Source: a virus. Taken from it: a DNA stretch of 21,470 bases. Below are positions 1-6,703 of this stretch, piece by piece. Under the pieces are notes generated by a model. That model did no database searches and was not told the DNA's origin. It saw only the letters and a list, made by a program, of their open reading frames with translations. Numbering within the stretch: the first letter of the stretch is position 1; every line of letters starts with the position of its first letter. The position numbers were made by a program, and so were the translations under genes. The stretch lies in the IMG/VR virus record IMGVR_UViG_3300020182_000206, positions 1 through 21,470 of that record; one strand, given 5' to 3'.

Positions 1-854
1 AGAGTTTGTTTATGCAAAACTTGGCAGTTAATTGGATGGAAGCTGGGCTTAATGGGACTTATATTACATTGGAGCTCAGTGAGGGCTTGACAGCCATGCG
101 ACTTGATAGTATGTTAACTGGAACACCTAGCAAACAGTTGTTTAAAGATATTGACACTGTTGAAATGAAAGTCAAGATGGCGGGCAAAAAAGCAGGCAAT
201 CTGCAGATTAAATACATGCCAGCACAAAGCACTGTTAACGATATTCGTGCATTTGTAAAAGAACTTAGCATTAAACAAGGCAAAGACATTGACTTTATGC
301 TGGTTGACTATTTGGACTTGCTTATGCCAGTGAGTGCAAAGGTTAGCCCAAACGATTTGTTTGTTAAAGACAAGTATGTAAGTGAAGAACTTCGCAACTT
401 GGCACGTGAATTAAACATATTATTTGTTACAGCAAGTCAGTTGAACAGAAGTGCTGTGGAAGAGATTGAATTTGATCACTCGCACATCTCGGGTGGTATT
501 AGTAAGATTAACACAGCAGACAATGTGTTTGGTATTTTTACAAGTAGAGCAATGAAAGAACGTGGGCGCTATCAAATACAAGCAATGAAAACCAGAAGCA
601 GTAGTGGTGTTGGACAAAAGATTGACTTGGAGTTCGACATGGAAAGTCTGAGGATCACTGGACTGGATGACGACGAAGCAGCATCGGGTGCAGGCACACA
701 AGGCAGCACTATATTAGCAGGCATTAAAGCAAAAAGTCAAATGGTGCAAAAAGACGTAACTGACAGCATGCCGCAAGATGCTCCCAAGGTAGTGGCCGAT
801 GTACAGAGCAGCAAGCTCAAACAAATGCTAGCAGGAATTAAACAAAACGGATAA
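1..854 (+). CDS. 41: Replicative DNA helicase (T4 gp41-like), 3' part
   Basis: This is the C-terminal RecA-like motor domain of a DnaB/T4 gp41-type hexameric helicase, which unwinds DNA at the phage fork and works with primase. The reading frame is already open at base 3 (AGT, Ser), followed by LFMQNLAVNWM. That Ser is probably the last residue of the Walker A motif GKS, so the gene begins upstream and the TTG at base 6 is not a real start. YITLELSE (Walker A-following strand with the catalytic Glu region) comes next. Walker B is FMLVDYLDLL, with its Asp codon at 306-308. TASQLNR, near 427-447, is the sensor/Gln motif. The last ~65 residues are a Gln/Lys-rich tail ending in KQMLAGIKQNG. The stop is 5 bases before the radical SAM gene. 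Family assignment is firm; exact gp41 orthology is inferred. Confidence 0.9.
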   Translation, partial: SLFMQNLAVNWMEAGLNGTYITLELSEGLTAMRLDSMLTGTPSKQLFKDIDTVEMKVKMAGKKAGNLQIKYMPAQSTVNDIRAFVKELSIKQGKDIDFMLVDYLDLLMPVSAKVSPNDLFVKDKYVSEELRNLARELNILFVTASQLNRSAVEEIEFDHSHISGGISKINTADNVFGIFTSRAMKERGRYQIQAMKTRSSSGVGQKIDLEFDMESLRITGLDDDEAASGAGTQGSTILAGIKAKSQMVQKDVTDSMPQDAPKVVADVQSSKLKQMLAGIKQNG

Positions 855-859
855 TCAAT

Positions 860-1780
860 ATGTGGAAGTGCAGCGAGCCATATAACACTGTGTACTTAGA
901 GCAACAAGAAACTGGGTTGCATGTTGCTCCTTGTTGTGTTGCTACACCTGAGTTGTATGACACTAACGCAACTTTATTTGATCAGCCATACTTACAACAA
1001 GTAAGAGCAGAGTTTGACAATAATAAAATACCAAGTGCGTGTGTATATTGTGTGAAAAATGAACAAAACGGATTCACAAGTCGCCGACAGTCAAGTGGAC
1101 AAGAAGAACATGTACATCAAATAAAAAATTTAGAAATACATGTTGGTAATTATTGCAATCTTAAATGTGTTATCTGTAGTAATCGTTATAGTTCATCATG
1201 GCGCAAAGATGCTGGCGCACTAGGTCACAAAACATATGATAATTTTAAATTTGATTCAGTGGATTTTGTAAAAGATTTAGATACTGTGGAATGGTTGCAT
1301 TTTAACGGTGGCGAACCGTTGTTTACTGACATACATCAAGATATACTTAATAATATATCCAATCCTGGGCAATGCACAGTATACTATAATACCAATGGAA
1401 CTATTCGAGTTACTGACAGTATATTTGAACTTTGGAGTAGGTTTAAACTAGTAAAATTAATTTTTAGTATCGACGATGTTGGCGAAAGATTTAATTACCA
1501 ACGTACAAATGCAGATTGGACACAAGTCGAAAGTAACATGTTTTGGTATAGAGATGTTGCACCGTCAAATATGATGTTTGGCATTAATCGAACTATTAGT
1601 AGATTAAATATGGATCATCTTGATGAATTGGATGAATGGTTCGTGAATTATTTCCCTACAAATAGAGATGGGGATCATAATGATTATACCAATCAATATG
1701 CTGCTGGAAGGTGCGCTATAGATGCCGACAAAACTCATTTTCAAACCTATATTGAAAATCTTGACAAACTGAGAACCTAA
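860..1780 (+). CDS. Radical SAM protein (twitch type, cysteine-rich N-terminus)
   Basis: 306 residues. Radical SAM enzymes hold a 4Fe-4S cluster on CxxxCxxC and cleave S-adenosylmethionine to start radical chemistry. Here the motif is C99-N-L-K-C103-V-I-C106 inside HVGNYCNLKCVICSNRY. The SAM-binding GGEP follows at 150-153 (HFNGGEPLF). Extra cysteines before the core (C4, C25-C26, C61, C64) could bind an auxiliary cluster, although such clusters usually lie C-terminal (SPASM/twitch). The N-terminal arrangement resembles radical SAM proteins seen in other marine T4-like phages. The substrate is unknown; peptide or tRNA modification is possible. It starts 5 bases after the helicase stop, with no clear Shine-Dalgarno, so it may be translated by coupling. 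The gene looks more AT-rich than the helicase by eye. Family certain, function open. Confidence 0.88.
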   Translation: MWKCSEPYNTVYLEQQETGLHVAPCCVATPELYDTNATLFDQPYLQQVRAEFDNNKIPSACVYCVKNEQNGFTSRRQSSGQEEHVHQIKNLEIHVGNYCNLKCVICSNRYSSSWRKDAGALGHKTYDNFKFDSVDFVKDLDTVEWLHFNGGEPLFTDIHQDILNNISNPGQCTVYYNTNGTIRVTDSIFELWSRFKLVKLIFSIDDVGERFNYQRTNADWTQVESNMFWYRDVAPSNMMFGINRTISRLNMDHLDELDEWFVNYFPTNRDGDHNDYTNQYAAGRCAIDADKTHFQTYIENLDKLRT

Positions 1781-1790
1781 TAGTTATAGT
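1761..1790 (+). promoter_or_regulatory. Candidate sigma70-type promoter before the 1827 gene
   Basis: TTGACA at 1761-1766 and TATAGT at 1785-1790 are separated by 18 bases. The element overlaps the 3' end and stop codon of the radical SAM gene. Unlike the three stronger promoters at 8711, 13830 and 19320, it lacks a TGn extension and has 18 rather than 17 bases between boxes, so it is a weaker call. It abuts a late-type motif, suggesting dual control if real. Confidence 0.35.
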
Positions 1791-1806
1791 AAATATACAT
1801 AAATAC
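1790..1806 (+). promoter_or_regulatory. Late-type promoter, two TAAATA motifs
   Basis: TAAATA occurs at 1790-1795 and again at 1800-1805 (CATAAATAC), 22-27 bases before the ATG at 1827. T4 late promoters are TATAAATA, recognised by the gp55 sigma factor with gp33/gp45. Marine T4-like phages use related CTAAATA/NATAAATA forms. The same core recurs before at least six other genes here, so the assignment does not rest on this site alone. Confidence 0.6.
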
Positions 1807-1826
1807 TAAAAAGGACAAACAAAGTC

Positions 1827-2087
1827 ATGCAAAAAAAGACTCGCAGCATCTTTGATGAGCTGGATGGCATTTACAATGAGCGTTATAAAAAACTCGAAGA
1901 ACGTGAATATGTTGTTGAGAGTCGTGCTAGTAATGTTATTGCTAGTGCAGTGCGTCTGATGGAACAAATTGAAGAATTATATACCGCTGAGCAAGCTGAA
2001 AATTTACAACGCAAATTGTTAAATGCCATCCGAGCACGAGATCCTGGCAAGTTTTCTAGATCGGTAAGGCGCACAAATGAAAAGTAA
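1827..2087 (+). CDS. Small conserved helical protein, function unknown
   Basis: 86 residues, charged and predicted largely helical. An N-terminal KTRSIFDELDGIY segment is followed by YKKLEEREYVVESRASNVIASAVRLMEQIEELY, which has a heptad-like character. The basic C-terminus contains KFSRSVRRTNEK. I recall similar short proteins in marine T4-like phages, but no function is known to me. The start is supported by AAGGA at 1811-1815 and the late-type motifs upstream. The last 11 bases overlap the next gene, so the two are probably co-translated. As first gene of a four-gene late-type run it may be a virion assembly or packaging accessory; this is inference. Confidence 0.75.
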   Translation: MQKKTRSIFDELDGIYNERYKKLEEREYVVESRASNVIASAVRLMEQIEELYTAEQAENLQRKLLNAIRARDPGKFSRSVRRTNEK

Positions 2088-2712
2088 AGCACAAATAATA
2101 CAAGAAAATCTATTAGCAGAACTTGAAAAAGTATCTGAAATTGAATTTTTTAAAAAAGCCGGGAAAGCTGTTTCTGGTGTTGCTACAGGGTTGGATAAAC
2201 TTAGTAATCTTGGTAAAAAAATACAAGACTATGATCCATCTAAGCCTACTGTAAAGAAAACACCTGACGAATTTGGAGCTGATGGCGTCCAACGAAATAT
2301 CTCCGATACCGGAAAAGCCATTGACGATCTGCAAGCACTCAACCGCCTACGCCCTGATGCCCGTCAAGATGCAATAATAAAAACGCAAAGCCCTGAACAG
2401 CAAATCATTGCTCGTAAATCGCAGTTAATGAAAAAACATCGCATGACTCCAGATAAGTTGGAAAAAGCACAGCAGGAAAAATCTGAAAAAGCTGCTATTG
2501 CAAAAAGTATTTCTAGACAAAAGAAAAAACGCCCTAGCGGCATTGCTACAGGAATTGCAAAGTCAGCACCAGTTGCGCCAACACCGGTACCTGGACAAAA
2601 AGCCAAAGCAAACAAGCAATCCAAGCTTCCTGCAATTGGTGGAATACTACCAACCGATCCGAGATATCCAGCGTTGGCAGCAAAAGTTGCTGCGGCTGAG
2701 AAAAACAAATAA
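2077..2712 (+). CDS. Basic Lys/Ala-rich protein, function unknown
   Basis: 211 residues, not recognised. The N-terminal ~35 residues are amphipathic (LLAELEKVSEIEFFKKAGK), followed by a Gly/Lys-rich stretch. The middle (about 95-150) is rich in Lys/Gln/Glu and likely helical or coiled. The C-terminal ~60 residues are low-complexity Pro/Ala/Lys (APVAPTPVPGQKAKANKQ) and end with ILPTDPRYPALAAKVAAAEK. There is no membrane segment or catalytic motif. It overlaps the preceding gene by 11 bases and is followed after 9 bases by the 626-residue protein, so all belong to one late-type run. The net positive charge fits a DNA-associated or internal head role, but that is speculation. Confidence 0.75.
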   Translation: MKSKAQIIQENLLAELEKVSEIEFFKKAGKAVSGVATGLDKLSNLGKKIQDYDPSKPTVKKTPDEFGADGVQRNISDTGKAIDDLQALNRLRPDARQDAIIKTQSPEQQIIARKSQLMKKHRMTPDKLEKAQQEKSEKAAIAKSISRQKKKRPSGIATGIAKSAPVAPTPVPGQKAKANKQSKLPAIGGILPTDPRYPALAAKVAAAEKNK

Positions 2713-2721
2713 GGTAAAAGC

Positions 2722-4602
2722 ATGAAACTTCTCAAGGAAGGCGGCAACGTTTTTAAAGATTCCGATGGTGCAAGTGCTACACAGCGCATTAACCAAACTG
2801 ATGTTAAGTCAACTGTGGCCTGGCTCGAGCAACTAACTGGACTACCTCTTATGGATAACATGCTGGGAAGCACAGGACAAAAACCAACATCTGGTGATTT
2901 AGACCTTGCAGTTGACAGCACAGTTATGAGCAAAGAAGAACTTAGTAACAGGTTAACACAATGGGCAACCAGTCACGGTTTTGATCCAATGGAGTGGACA
3001 AAGAAAAGCGGTATCAGTGTGCATTTTAAAACACCTATTACGGGACGAGAAGACCGCGGGTATGTGCAAACTGACTTTATGTTTGTGCAAAAGCCAGCGT
3101 TCAGCAAGTTTATACTGCGCAGTGATCCCAACAGTGAATACAAGGGTGCAACACGAAATGTACTCATTAATAGTATTGCAAAAGCGGCAGGTCTTAAACT
3201 CAATCAGAATTCGGGATTGTATCGCAGGGAAGACAATGCATTTATAACTGATGACCCAGATAAAATTGCTACGCTGTTATTAAATAAAAATGCAAACAGA
3301 GATGACCTAGCTAGTGTAGAATCTATTATGGCCCAACTTAAATCAGACAAGCAACGTGATGCTAAACTAGATGATTTCCGTGGCTACGCTGAACGTGAAG
3401 GTTTTACTTTTGAAGAAGTAAACGAATCCGGAACTGCCTGGCTTGCACGGTTGCGTGATAGAATTGTATACCAGGGCATGGAAGTCATAACCGAAAATCC
3501 ATACACACCTTACAAGCTAACTGAAGGTGTGCGTATTGAGCACCCTGAAGACTTGATCTTTGATTACGGCAGTAAAGGTCTTACACAAGCACTTGCAGGT
3601 CTCAAAAGTGCTGCCGCAGAACCTGCTAAAACAAACACTATTAAATGGGACGGCAAGCCAGCAGTTATATTTGGTAGAGACAGCACAGGAGACTTTGTGC
3701 TCACTGATAAGTCAGGGTTTCTTGCAAAAGGCTACAACGGCTTGGCCAAGTCTCCAAAAGACATTGAACGTATCATGGGCATGCGCAAAGGCGATAGAAC
3801 AGATCTAATTGCAGTGTATGCTAAATTGTTTCCGTTGCTAAGTCGCACAGTGCCCAAGGACTTCCGTGGATACGTGCAAGGTGATTTGCTGTACAGCGAC
3901 ACTCCTCCATTGGAAGATGGTATGTATGTTTTTACTCCTAATACTGTTACATATCGTGTTGATGCAAACACCCCAATTGGAAAAGCGGTTGGTAATAGTG
4001 AAGCAGGCGTTGCAGTACACACATCAATTGACGGCCCAGGTGGCCCTGCAACTCCTGTTACTAGTGCAGTATTAAACAAAGCACCCGGTGTTCTTATACT
4101 CGACCCAACTATGAAAGACACTGGTAGTAAAATCGAATTAAATGCAAAGTTGATTGCACAAGTGGAAAACATTTACAATAACTATGCACCTGAAATTGAT
4201 GCATTCTTTGCTCCAGGTGAGCTGCGCAGCAGAAAGATAACAAACACACCAGCGTTGATAAAGCAATATATCAACAGCAAAGTGCGCAGTGGCAATTATA
4301 AAAACATGATCAAAGATTTTGGTCCATGGATTGAACAAAAACAACCAACCAAGGCAGCTCGTATCATTGACTGGATGAATCAAAATAAAAGTGCAGTTGC
4401 AGCATTGTTCAGTGGGTTTTTAAACATCAGTCAACTTAAAAATGACTTGGTACGTCAGTTGGATGCACAAGACCAAGATGTAAAAGCTGACATTGAAGGT
4501 GAACCCGGTCATGAAGGATACGTAGGAGCAGGAATGAAGTTTGTGGATCGTATGAGATTTTCGCAAGCTAACTTTGCACAAAATAATCCAGGACAAAACT
4601 AA
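2722..4602 (+). CDS. Two-domain protein: nucleotidyltransferase motif plus DNA/RNA ligase-like motifs
   Basis: 626 residues. The N-terminal region carries the pol-beta superfamily signature: G49-S50, then D59-L-D61 (SGDLDLAVD), with a plausible third carboxylate D118 in VQTDFMF. The C-terminal half has IKWDGKPAVIFGRD with K308-W-D310-G311, matching motif I (KxDG) of covalent nucleotidyltransferases such as DNA/RNA ligases. YVQGDLLYSD at 384-393 is motif III-like, and EAGVAVHT at 427-434 is a possible motif IV. Motif V is not obvious. The residues between (about 185-290) and the last ~130 are helical. Similar large conserved proteins exist in marine T4-like phages, as I recall, without firm function. 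It ends TAATG, sharing one base with the next gene. Both domain readings come from motifs only, so catalytic activity is unproven. Confidence 0.72.
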   Translation: MKLLKEGGNVFKDSDGASATQRINQTDVKSTVAWLEQLTGLPLMDNMLGSTGQKPTSGDLDLAVDSTVMSKEELSNRLTQWATSHGFDPMEWTKKSGISVHFKTPITGREDRGYVQTDFMFVQKPAFSKFILRSDPNSEYKGATRNVLINSIAKAAGLKLNQNSGLYRREDNAFITDDPDKIATLLLNKNANRDDLASVESIMAQLKSDKQRDAKLDDFRGYAEREGFTFEEVNESGTAWLARLRDRIVYQGMEVITENPYTPYKLTEGVRIEHPEDLIFDYGSKGLTQALAGLKSAAAEPAKTNTIKWDGKPAVIFGRDSTGDFVLTDKSGFLAKGYNGLAKSPKDIERIMGMRKGDRTDLIAVYAKLFPLLSRTVPKDFRGYVQGDLLYSDTPPLEDGMYVFTPNTVTYRVDANTPIGKAVGNSEAGVAVHTSIDGPGGPATPVTSAVLNKAPGVLILDPTMKDTGSKIELNAKLIAQVENIYNNYAPEIDAFFAPGELRSRKITNTPALIKQYINSKVRSGNYKNMIKDFGPWIEQKQPTKAARIIDWMNQNKSAVAALFSGFLNISQLKNDLVRQLDAQDQDVKADIEGEPGHEGYVGAGMKFVDRMRFSQANFAQNNPGQN

Positions 4603-5534
4603 TGGATCAGCCAGTAACACAAATACAACTTGATGCACTAGAAAAAGCACTTGATAAAGTGTTTGCCCAAGTAGGAATCGATGTTGAGTTTACAAGACAC
4701 TTTCTGGATCGTGTAAATGATGAACGCAACGTGCGGCAAATTACAATACAAGAGCTGGCAATACTATTTAAAAAAGAATTTCAAAAGTATGCCAAGCCAA
4801 TTGCACAACTAGGACCAGATGCACAAGCGGTGCTGAAAGATTTATCATCGGATATCAATGTGCCGTTTGCACTTGTGTGGGATAGTGCAAACCAGGAACT
4901 AGATTTAATTGCTAAAACTGTGATGCGTAAAAAAGATTTCAAGACTCCTAACAAAGAATTTGCAGTTGAGCAGACAAGCATATTTCACGAGCTCAGCGAA
5001 AGTCGCATGTGGCGACAAATGAAGCAACTAACTGGTCTTAAAATGAGCAAGGTTGCTGAACTGATGTTCGAACAGTTGTTAGCATTGCAGATTTTTGCAC
5101 AAAGCGACCCTGCTTATGCAGCACAACAAGCTGCACAAATTATGAGATTACAAAACTTTGATGGGTTTCGTACCAGCCAACCAGACCTTTACAACGTGTT
5201 AACTATTATGGTTGATCCAGAACGCTTTGACAGTCAAATTGTACAAGATGTACAAGTGAGTGTGCCGGAGTTGCGGTTAAAGCGTAATCTAAGAGCAATA
5301 GCAAAAAACAAATATAATGCCGGCGATTATAATTATTTGATGTTGATGTTACAACGAGAAATGCAAGATTACCTACCGGCTCCGCTGATACAAATGCGTA
5401 GACAAATTGGCAATTGGGATCGTACAAAGCCGCAAGACAGGAAAGTTATTGTAGATCGACTCATGCTGCAAATGCGTGAACGTGGATTTCAAAACGAAAG
5501 TTATGAAAGACTGAGAACACTCGATATTTCATAA
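4602..5534 (+). CDS. Conserved phage protein with N-terminal RFHFL-type small domain, function unknown
   Basis: 310 residues. The first ~115 residues form a compact alpha/beta-looking unit: FTRHFLDRVNDERN, a helix (ITIQELAILFKKEF), then strands FALVWD and ELDLIAKTVMRKKDFKTP. I recall this pattern from other marine T4-like phage proteins. The HxxxR-type opening is vaguely like RelE/barnase-fold phage nucleases, but I cannot show catalytic residues. The remaining ~190 residues are helical, Gln/Ala-rich (AYAAQQAAQIMRLQ) and then basic (PELRLKRNLRAIAKNKY). No membrane segment. The start ATG overlaps the previous stop in TAATG, implying coupled translation with the ligase-like protein and a possible shared task. 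It is the last gene of the run from 1827. Confidence 0.72.
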   Translation: MDQPVTQIQLDALEKALDKVFAQVGIDVEFTRHFLDRVNDERNVRQITIQELAILFKKEFQKYAKPIAQLGPDAQAVLKDLSSDINVPFALVWDSANQELDLIAKTVMRKKDFKTPNKEFAVEQTSIFHELSESRMWRQMKQLTGLKMSKVAELMFEQLLALQIFAQSDPAYAAQQAAQIMRLQNFDGFRTSQPDLYNVLTIMVDPERFDSQIVQDVQVSVPELRLKRNLRAIAKNKYNAGDYNYLMLMLQREMQDYLPAPLIQMRRQIGNWDRTKPQDRKVIVDRLMLQMRERGFQNESYERLRTLDIS

Positions 5535-5538
5535 ACGT

Positions 5539-5547
5539 GCTAAATAA
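5539..5547 (+). promoter_or_regulatory. Late-type promoter (CTAAATA) for the 85-residue protein gene
   Basis: GCTAAATAA has its TAAATA core at 5541-5546, a few bases after the upstream stop codon and 51 bases before the chosen ATG at 5592. It has the same core as the other late-type motifs in this window. The longer distance allows a leader of roughly 40 bases containing the AGGAG site. Confidence 0.6.
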
Positions 5548-5591
5548 AAGTAGGGACAGTAATGTTCCAACCATTATTTAGGAGAAATAAA

Positions 5592-5849
5592 ATGGCTGAA
5601 ATTTCAACAAACGCAACAGTTAAGCAAGGCCAAGGTCTTGGTCCAACAACATACATCTATGCAGTAGCAACTGGTACAATCACAGTAGCAGCCGCTTGCA
5701 CAGCAATCACAACAACATATGGTGGCACAATTGCCGCTGTTGAAGGTGTAGCAGACGGCAACCACGTTGCTGTACAAGGCGGCCCAGGTGGCGCAGAAGC
5801 AGTCAGTGGCATCTCACTAGTTGCAACATTTGCTAACCCATCTGCATAA
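5592..5849 (+). CDS. Small Ala/Gly/Thr-rich protein, probable abundant late product
   Basis: 85 residues. I chose the ATG at 5592 over the in-frame ATG at 5562 because AGGAG at 5580-5584 is correctly placed (7 bases) for it and would lie inside the longer version. The sequence is rich in Ala, Gly, Thr and Val with beta-strand character (YIYAVATGTITVAAACTAI, then ISLVATFANPSA). It has almost no charged residues and no signal peptide or long membrane helix. It stands alone between a late-type promoter and a strong terminator, which suggests high, independent expression as expected for an abundant small virion protein such as a decoration protein. I do not recognise the family. Confidence 0.82.
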   Translation: MAEISTNATVKQGQGLGPTTYIYAVATGTITVAAACTAITTTYGGTIAAVEGVADGNHVAVQGGPGGAEAVSGISLVATFANPSA

Positions 5850-5850
5850 T

Positions 5851-5865
5851 AACTTAATTTAAGTT
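5851..5865. repeat. Dyad AACTTAA-T-TTAAGTT
   Basis: A perfect 7-base inverted repeat with a single central base starts one base after the stop of the 85-residue protein gene and lies 8 bases before the terminator stem. The loop is too small for an RNA hairpin, so if functional it would be a DNA-binding site. It may be chance in AT-rich sequence. Confidence 0.3.
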
Positions 5866-5873
5866 CATTCATT

Positions 5874-5905
5874 AAAACCCTAGTTTTTGTAACTAGGGTT
5901 TTTTT
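5874..5905 (+). terminator. Intrinsic terminator after the 85-residue protein gene
   Basis: AAACCCTAGTT (5875-5885), a five-base loop TTTGT, and AACTAGGGTTT (5891-5901) form an 11-base-pair perfect stem that runs straight into a seven-T tract (5899-5905). The run of A before the stem would let it pair further. This is a textbook Rho-independent terminator isolating the small late gene from the gene at 5949. Confidence 0.92.
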
Positions 5906-5912
5906 GTGGCTA

Positions 5913-5924
5913 AGTAATATTACT
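5913..5924. repeat. Perfect palindrome AGTAATATTACT
   Basis: A 12-base perfect palindrome lies between the terminator and the start of the gene at 5949. No promoter of either class seen elsewhere is visible for that gene, so this could be a regulatory site, or chance in AT-rich DNA. Confidence 0.3.
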
Positions 5925-5948
5925 AGCTTGTAGTATTGGACTTTGAAC

Positions 5949-6392
5949 ATGCAATTAATTGAAATAGTAACAGTATTTGACTGCACTTGCACTGGTACAA
6001 CAAGTCACCGAAAATTACAAGATGCACCTATTATAAACAAAGTTGGTACATCTATTAGTACAGTTGATGAATGGAATTTCAGCAGAAATCAACAACGCAA
6101 TTGGGAAACTATATTACAGTGTGTTGGACTAAAAACACAAGCAATTGACATTACAGATCCGGTTTGTACAAATTTAGGAAAAAATAAGTACTGGAAACTT
6201 TCGTTTTGTGTTGAACAAACTGGTATATTTGACGACGGCGAAGACGAACTTGGGTTATTAAAAAACGACATGCACGGTGTTCCTATGATAGTAGGGCTTA
6301 CAGAACACTACAAAGAAGGATTTTTATTTCCTTACTTGATCACACATGGTTCTAAATCTAACATTAAATTCAAGGCAGTAACTTTAGAATAG
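5949..6392 (+). CDS. Conserved hypothetical protein, 147 residues
   Basis: Not recognised. I take the ATG at 5949 (MQLIEIVTVFDCTCTG); a TTG two codons upstream is also in frame. No good Shine-Dalgarno is visible. The protein mixes strands and loops, with five cysteines in the first ~90 residues (DCTC, LQC, PVC, SFC), an acidic turn FDDGEDELG, and a C-terminal KEGFLFPYLITHGSKSNIKFK. There is no signal peptide or membrane helix. It follows the strong terminator at 5874-5905, so it should need its own promoter, which I could not identify. Function cannot be assigned. Confidence 0.7.
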   Translation: MQLIEIVTVFDCTCTGTTSHRKLQDAPIINKVGTSISTVDEWNFSRNQQRNWETILQCVGLKTQAIDITDPVCTNLGKNKYWKLSFCVEQTGIFDDGEDELGLLKNDMHGVPMIVGLTEHYKEGFLFPYLITHGSKSNIKFKAVTLE

Positions 6393-6401
6393 TCCACATT
6401 T

Positions 6402-6410
6402 GATAAATAT
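6402..6410 (+). promoter_or_regulatory. Late-type promoter (GATAAATAT)
   Basis: The TAAATA core at 6404-6409 sits just after the stop at 6392 and 33 bases before the ATG at 6437. This is the same spacing as the sites at 7122, 9457 and 19785. It would drive the holin-like gene and those following. Confidence 0.58.
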
Positions 6411-6436
6411 CTTTAACAAATATTATAGAGGCTACC

Positions 6437-6703
6437 ATGAATGATACCACACCCATCGAGAAAAAAAGTCTAGAAGCACACGTAGACTTGTGTGCAGAGA
6501 GATATAAATTAATGTCTCACCAGATTGTGACTGTAAATAGTAAAGTTGATGCTCTTGAGATGCTTATCAAAGAGGTTCATGACATGGTAGCAGCGATGAC
6601 CCAACGCCGCAATGACCAATTAATCAGCTGGGGAGCTGGCATAATTGCAACTCTTATCGGGGTAATTGGATGGTTAGTAATAAGCTACGTAATAGTTACG
6701 TAA
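6437..6703 (+). CDS. Coiled-coil protein with C-terminal membrane helix (holin/XhlA-like shape)
   Basis: 88 residues. Residues 1-60 are hydrophilic and helical (SKVDALEMLIKEVHDMVAAM). Residues about 63-87 form one hydrophobic helix (LISWGAGIIATLIGVIGWLV), with basic TQRRN just before it. This layout of soluble coiled coil plus C-terminal tail anchor matches the XhlA/hemolysin type and some class III holin-like or anti-holin proteins that act at the inner membrane. It also fits a generic tail-anchored phage membrane protein. AGAGG at 6427-6431 is well placed for the ATG. The end overlaps the next gene by 34 bases. No endolysin is visible in the window, so the lysis role is inference from shape only. 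Confidence 0.72.
   Translation: MNDTTPIEKKSLEAHVDLCAERYKLMSHQIVTVNSKVDALEMLIKEVHDMVAAMTQRRNDQLISWGAGIIATLIGVIGWLVISYVIVT

Noticed and set aside
87-115. TTGACA-N17-TATGTT inside the helicase gene
   Set aside because: Fits the consensus, but lies in coding sequence, lacks the TGT before the -10 seen in the other three, and the next gene start is about 745 bases away. Probably chance, though mapping of transcript starts could show otherwise.
2364-2933. 189-residue open frame on the - strand
   Set aside because: Antisense to two supported genes, with Cys/Ser/Leu-rich low-quality composition and no ribosome site or motif; a shadow of the coding strand.
5562-5591. ATG at 5562 as start of the 85-residue protein
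   Set aside because: The good AGGAG at 5580-5584 would be inside the coding region; the ATG at 5592 has correct spacing.
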